Assembly (NCBI GenBank): GCA_947501805.1
Contig: CANMXJ010000008.1
Location: 62,001 to 126,000, forward strand
Length of the DNA stretch: 64,000 bases
Direction of reading: 5' to 3'
Origin: an uncultured Sulfitobacter sp.
GTDB taxonomy: Bacteria; Pseudomonadota; Alphaproteobacteria; Rhodobacterales; Rhodobacteraceae
Shown: positions 63,001 through 64,000 of the stretch, in pieces
How the letters are laid out: every line of letters starts with the position of its first letter
Numbering within the stretch: the stretch's first letter is position 1
Notes under the pieces: model-generated
Databases searched by the model: none
Told to the model about the DNA's origin: nothing
Seen by the model: only the letters and a program-made list of their open reading frames with translations
Position numbers and translations under genes: made by a program

Positions 63001-63758
63001 CCCAGAATAGCCGCCAGATCATCCTGCGGTTGCTGAAGGGCGTCCATATCAAGTCCGTTTTGAATATGGTTCAGATGCGAAATCAGAAGGTGTTCAGCCT
63101 GATCGGGTTTTCCAGTCTGGATCGCAAGGAGGATGTTGGTATGTTCGTCTTCTGCACAGCTTGTGCTTTCGGAAGATCCGAAAAGGCCGACAATTAACGA
63201 GGTTCGCGTGACAAGTTCCCGCATCATACGGGTTATAAACTTGTTTCCCGACGCCTGTGCAAGTTTCGTGTGAAATTCGCCGGAAAGGCGAATGATCTCG
63301 GTGCGTTCATTCTGTGCGCGTGCTTCGTCTTCAAGCGTTATATGATCGGTTAGAAGTGCCAGATTGATCCTGCTCGGATCCTGCGCCAATTGCCGCACAA
63401 GCGGGGGCTCAATCAGCATCCGGGCGGCAAAAACATCGTTTGCTTCGGCCTTGTCAGGACAGGCGACATAAGCGCCGCGGTTAGACTGCAGGTCGATGAT
63501 TCCCTGACTGGAAAGAAGCAAAAGCGCGCGTCGAACGCGCATCCGGCCGACTCCAAAGGTTTCGCATAGGCGGGCTTCACTCAGCTTGGTCTTGGGGGCA
63601 AGCCGTTGCTCCATGACTGCTTTGTAGATTCTTTCAACAATCACGTTTTCATCAGGTTCAGATGAAATATCCCTTTGATCTTGGTTATTTGCCCGAGAAT
63701 TGGCGGTCACAATTTGATCTTTCCATGTCGGTTCCGGCTGCGATGTATGCCACTGCAT
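62997..63758 (-). CDS. GntR-family (FadR subgroup) regulator
   Basis: 253 residues from the first ATG (63758). A GTG at 63710 preceded by GGAAAG is an attractive shorter start, and a TTG at 63788 is open. The winged helix (KLSEARLCETFGVGRMRVRRAL; key part LCETFGVGRMRVRRAL) is followed by an all-helical FCD ligand-binding domain (SGEFHTKLAQASGN, SHLNHI). It is convergent with the Rieske gene and divergent from the exported-protein gene at the window end, next to a palindromic operator. Confidence 0.85.
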   Translation of the reverse strand: MQWHTSQPEPTWKDQIVTANSRANNQDQRDISSEPDENVIVERIYKAVMEQRLAPKTKLSEARLCETFGVGRMRVRRALLLLSSQGIIDLQSNRGAYVACPDKAEANDVFAARMLIEPPLVRQLAQDPSRINLALLTDHITLEDEARAQNERTEIIRLSGEFHTKLAQASGNKFITRMMRELVTRTSLIVGLFGSSESTSCAEDEHTNILLAIQTGKPDQAEHLLISHLNHIQNGLDMDALQQPQDDLAAILG

Positions 63759-63823
63759 ATCGTCAAAGCTCGGCTTACTGTACGTCAAATTTCAAAAAAT
63801 TGTCGACAGGGAATTCAAAGTTG

Positions 63824-63852
63824 TTGACATAGATTGTTAACAATCGTGAACT
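63824..63852 (+). promoter_or_regulatory. Candidate promoter with palindromic GntR operator (63832-63845)
   Basis: GATTGTTAACAATC is a perfect 14-bp palindrome at 63832-63845. It lies in the 17-base spacer between TTGACA (63824-63829) and TGAACT (63847-63852), about 100 bases before the final gene. A bound repressor would directly block RNA polymerase. The TTGTTAACAA core fits FadR-subgroup GntR sites (GT-N-AC type). Confidence 0.5.
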
Positions 63853-63945
63853 GACGCTGCGGCAATCACCGATGGTGTGTCCATCAAACAGCCGGCCAAA
63901 AATGGCGTGCAAAGCGTCGAAAACGAATTCAACGGGAGTTAAGAC

Positions 63946-64000
63946 ATGCAACGTAGAACACTTTTTAAAGCCGCGCTGACAGCCGTGGCGCTGACATCGT
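63946..64000 (+). CDS. Exported protein, N-terminus only (cut by window end)
   Basis: Only 18 codons are visible: MQRRTLFKAALTAVALTS. It follows a GGGAG ribosome site. The RRTLFKAAL stretch is the start of a Tat- or Sec-type signal peptide, as found on TRAP or ABC substrate-binding proteins. Given the adjacent GntR regulator and operator, a transporter operon probably begins here. Confidence 0.6.
   Translation, partial: MQRRTLFKAALTAVALTS

Overview
The window looks like the chromosome or a large replicon of a marine alphaproteobacterium of the Roseobacter/Rhodobacteraceae group. This is inferred from gene content (a nosCRZDFYLX cluster, an RTX/Hint secreted protein, many TRAP and BMP/Liv-type importers, GlxA-type and LysR regulators) and from dense, GC-rich coding with 1-4 base stop/start overlaps. 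No RNA genes, insertion sequences, CRISPR arrays or phage genes were seen. Genes are intact except the two cut by the window edges.

Layout. 1-2.8 kb: end of an indolepyruvate:ferredoxin oxidoreductase pair and a stand-alone IspD. 2.7-4.6 kb (minus): a flavin monooxygenase with its DUF2783 partner. 4.8-7.4 kb: a YceI-OmpA envelope protein coupled to a caspase-like protein that ends in a CxxCH haem-type motif. 7.5-16.7 kb: a complete nitrous oxide reductase operon (nosC, R, Z, D, F, Y, L, X) behind an FNR/NnrR-type box. 16.9-19.0 kb: a large RTX repeat protein with a Hint domain. 19.1-23.1 kb: an IclR regulator facing a CoA-transferase/MFS/MaoC operon with a perfect 18-bp palindrome in front.

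23.1-33.5 kb (minus): the most unusual region. A tightly coupled operon encodes a Rieske ferredoxin-like protein without a catalytic domain, a Rieske-oxygenase catalytic subunit without a Rieske domain, and a GST-like protein. It continues with an 8-oxoguanine-deaminase-type amidohydrolase and a four-gene BMP-family nucleoside/purine ABC importer. The split oxygenase plus GST arrangement resembles the NdmC/NdmD/NdmE N7-demethylase of caffeine-degrading Pseudomonas, but with the Rieske donor on its own polypeptide. I infer import and degradation of a modified (perhaps N-methylated or oxidised) purine. A degenerate acylphosphatase-like protein, a tiny ORF and an acyl-CoA dehydrogenase lie upstream on the same strand. 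A LysR regulator and a FolD paralogue lacking the usual catalytic lysine follow on the other strand.

35.7-41.0 kb: a GlxA-type regulator and a PhyH dioxygenase diverge from a 1019-codon protein that joins a small-molecule kinase, an M23/LytM metallopeptidase-like domain and a class III PLP phospho-lyase/aminotransferase. 41.1-49.5 kb (minus): a hydroxyquinol (resorcinol-type) pathway comprising an FAD hydroxylase, hydroxyquinol 1,2-dioxygenase and maleylacetate reductase, together with its own Liv-type ABC importer and a divergent LysR gene. 50.7-64 kb: a second catabolic operon with a LysR regulator, two tandem sulfatases, a cupin, a TRAP transporter, an alpha/beta hydrolase, an acyl-CoA ligase, a nitronate monooxygenase-like enzyme and a Rieske oxygenase. 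It ends at a convergent GntR regulator. Past that regulator a further exported protein begins behind a palindromic operator and runs off the window.
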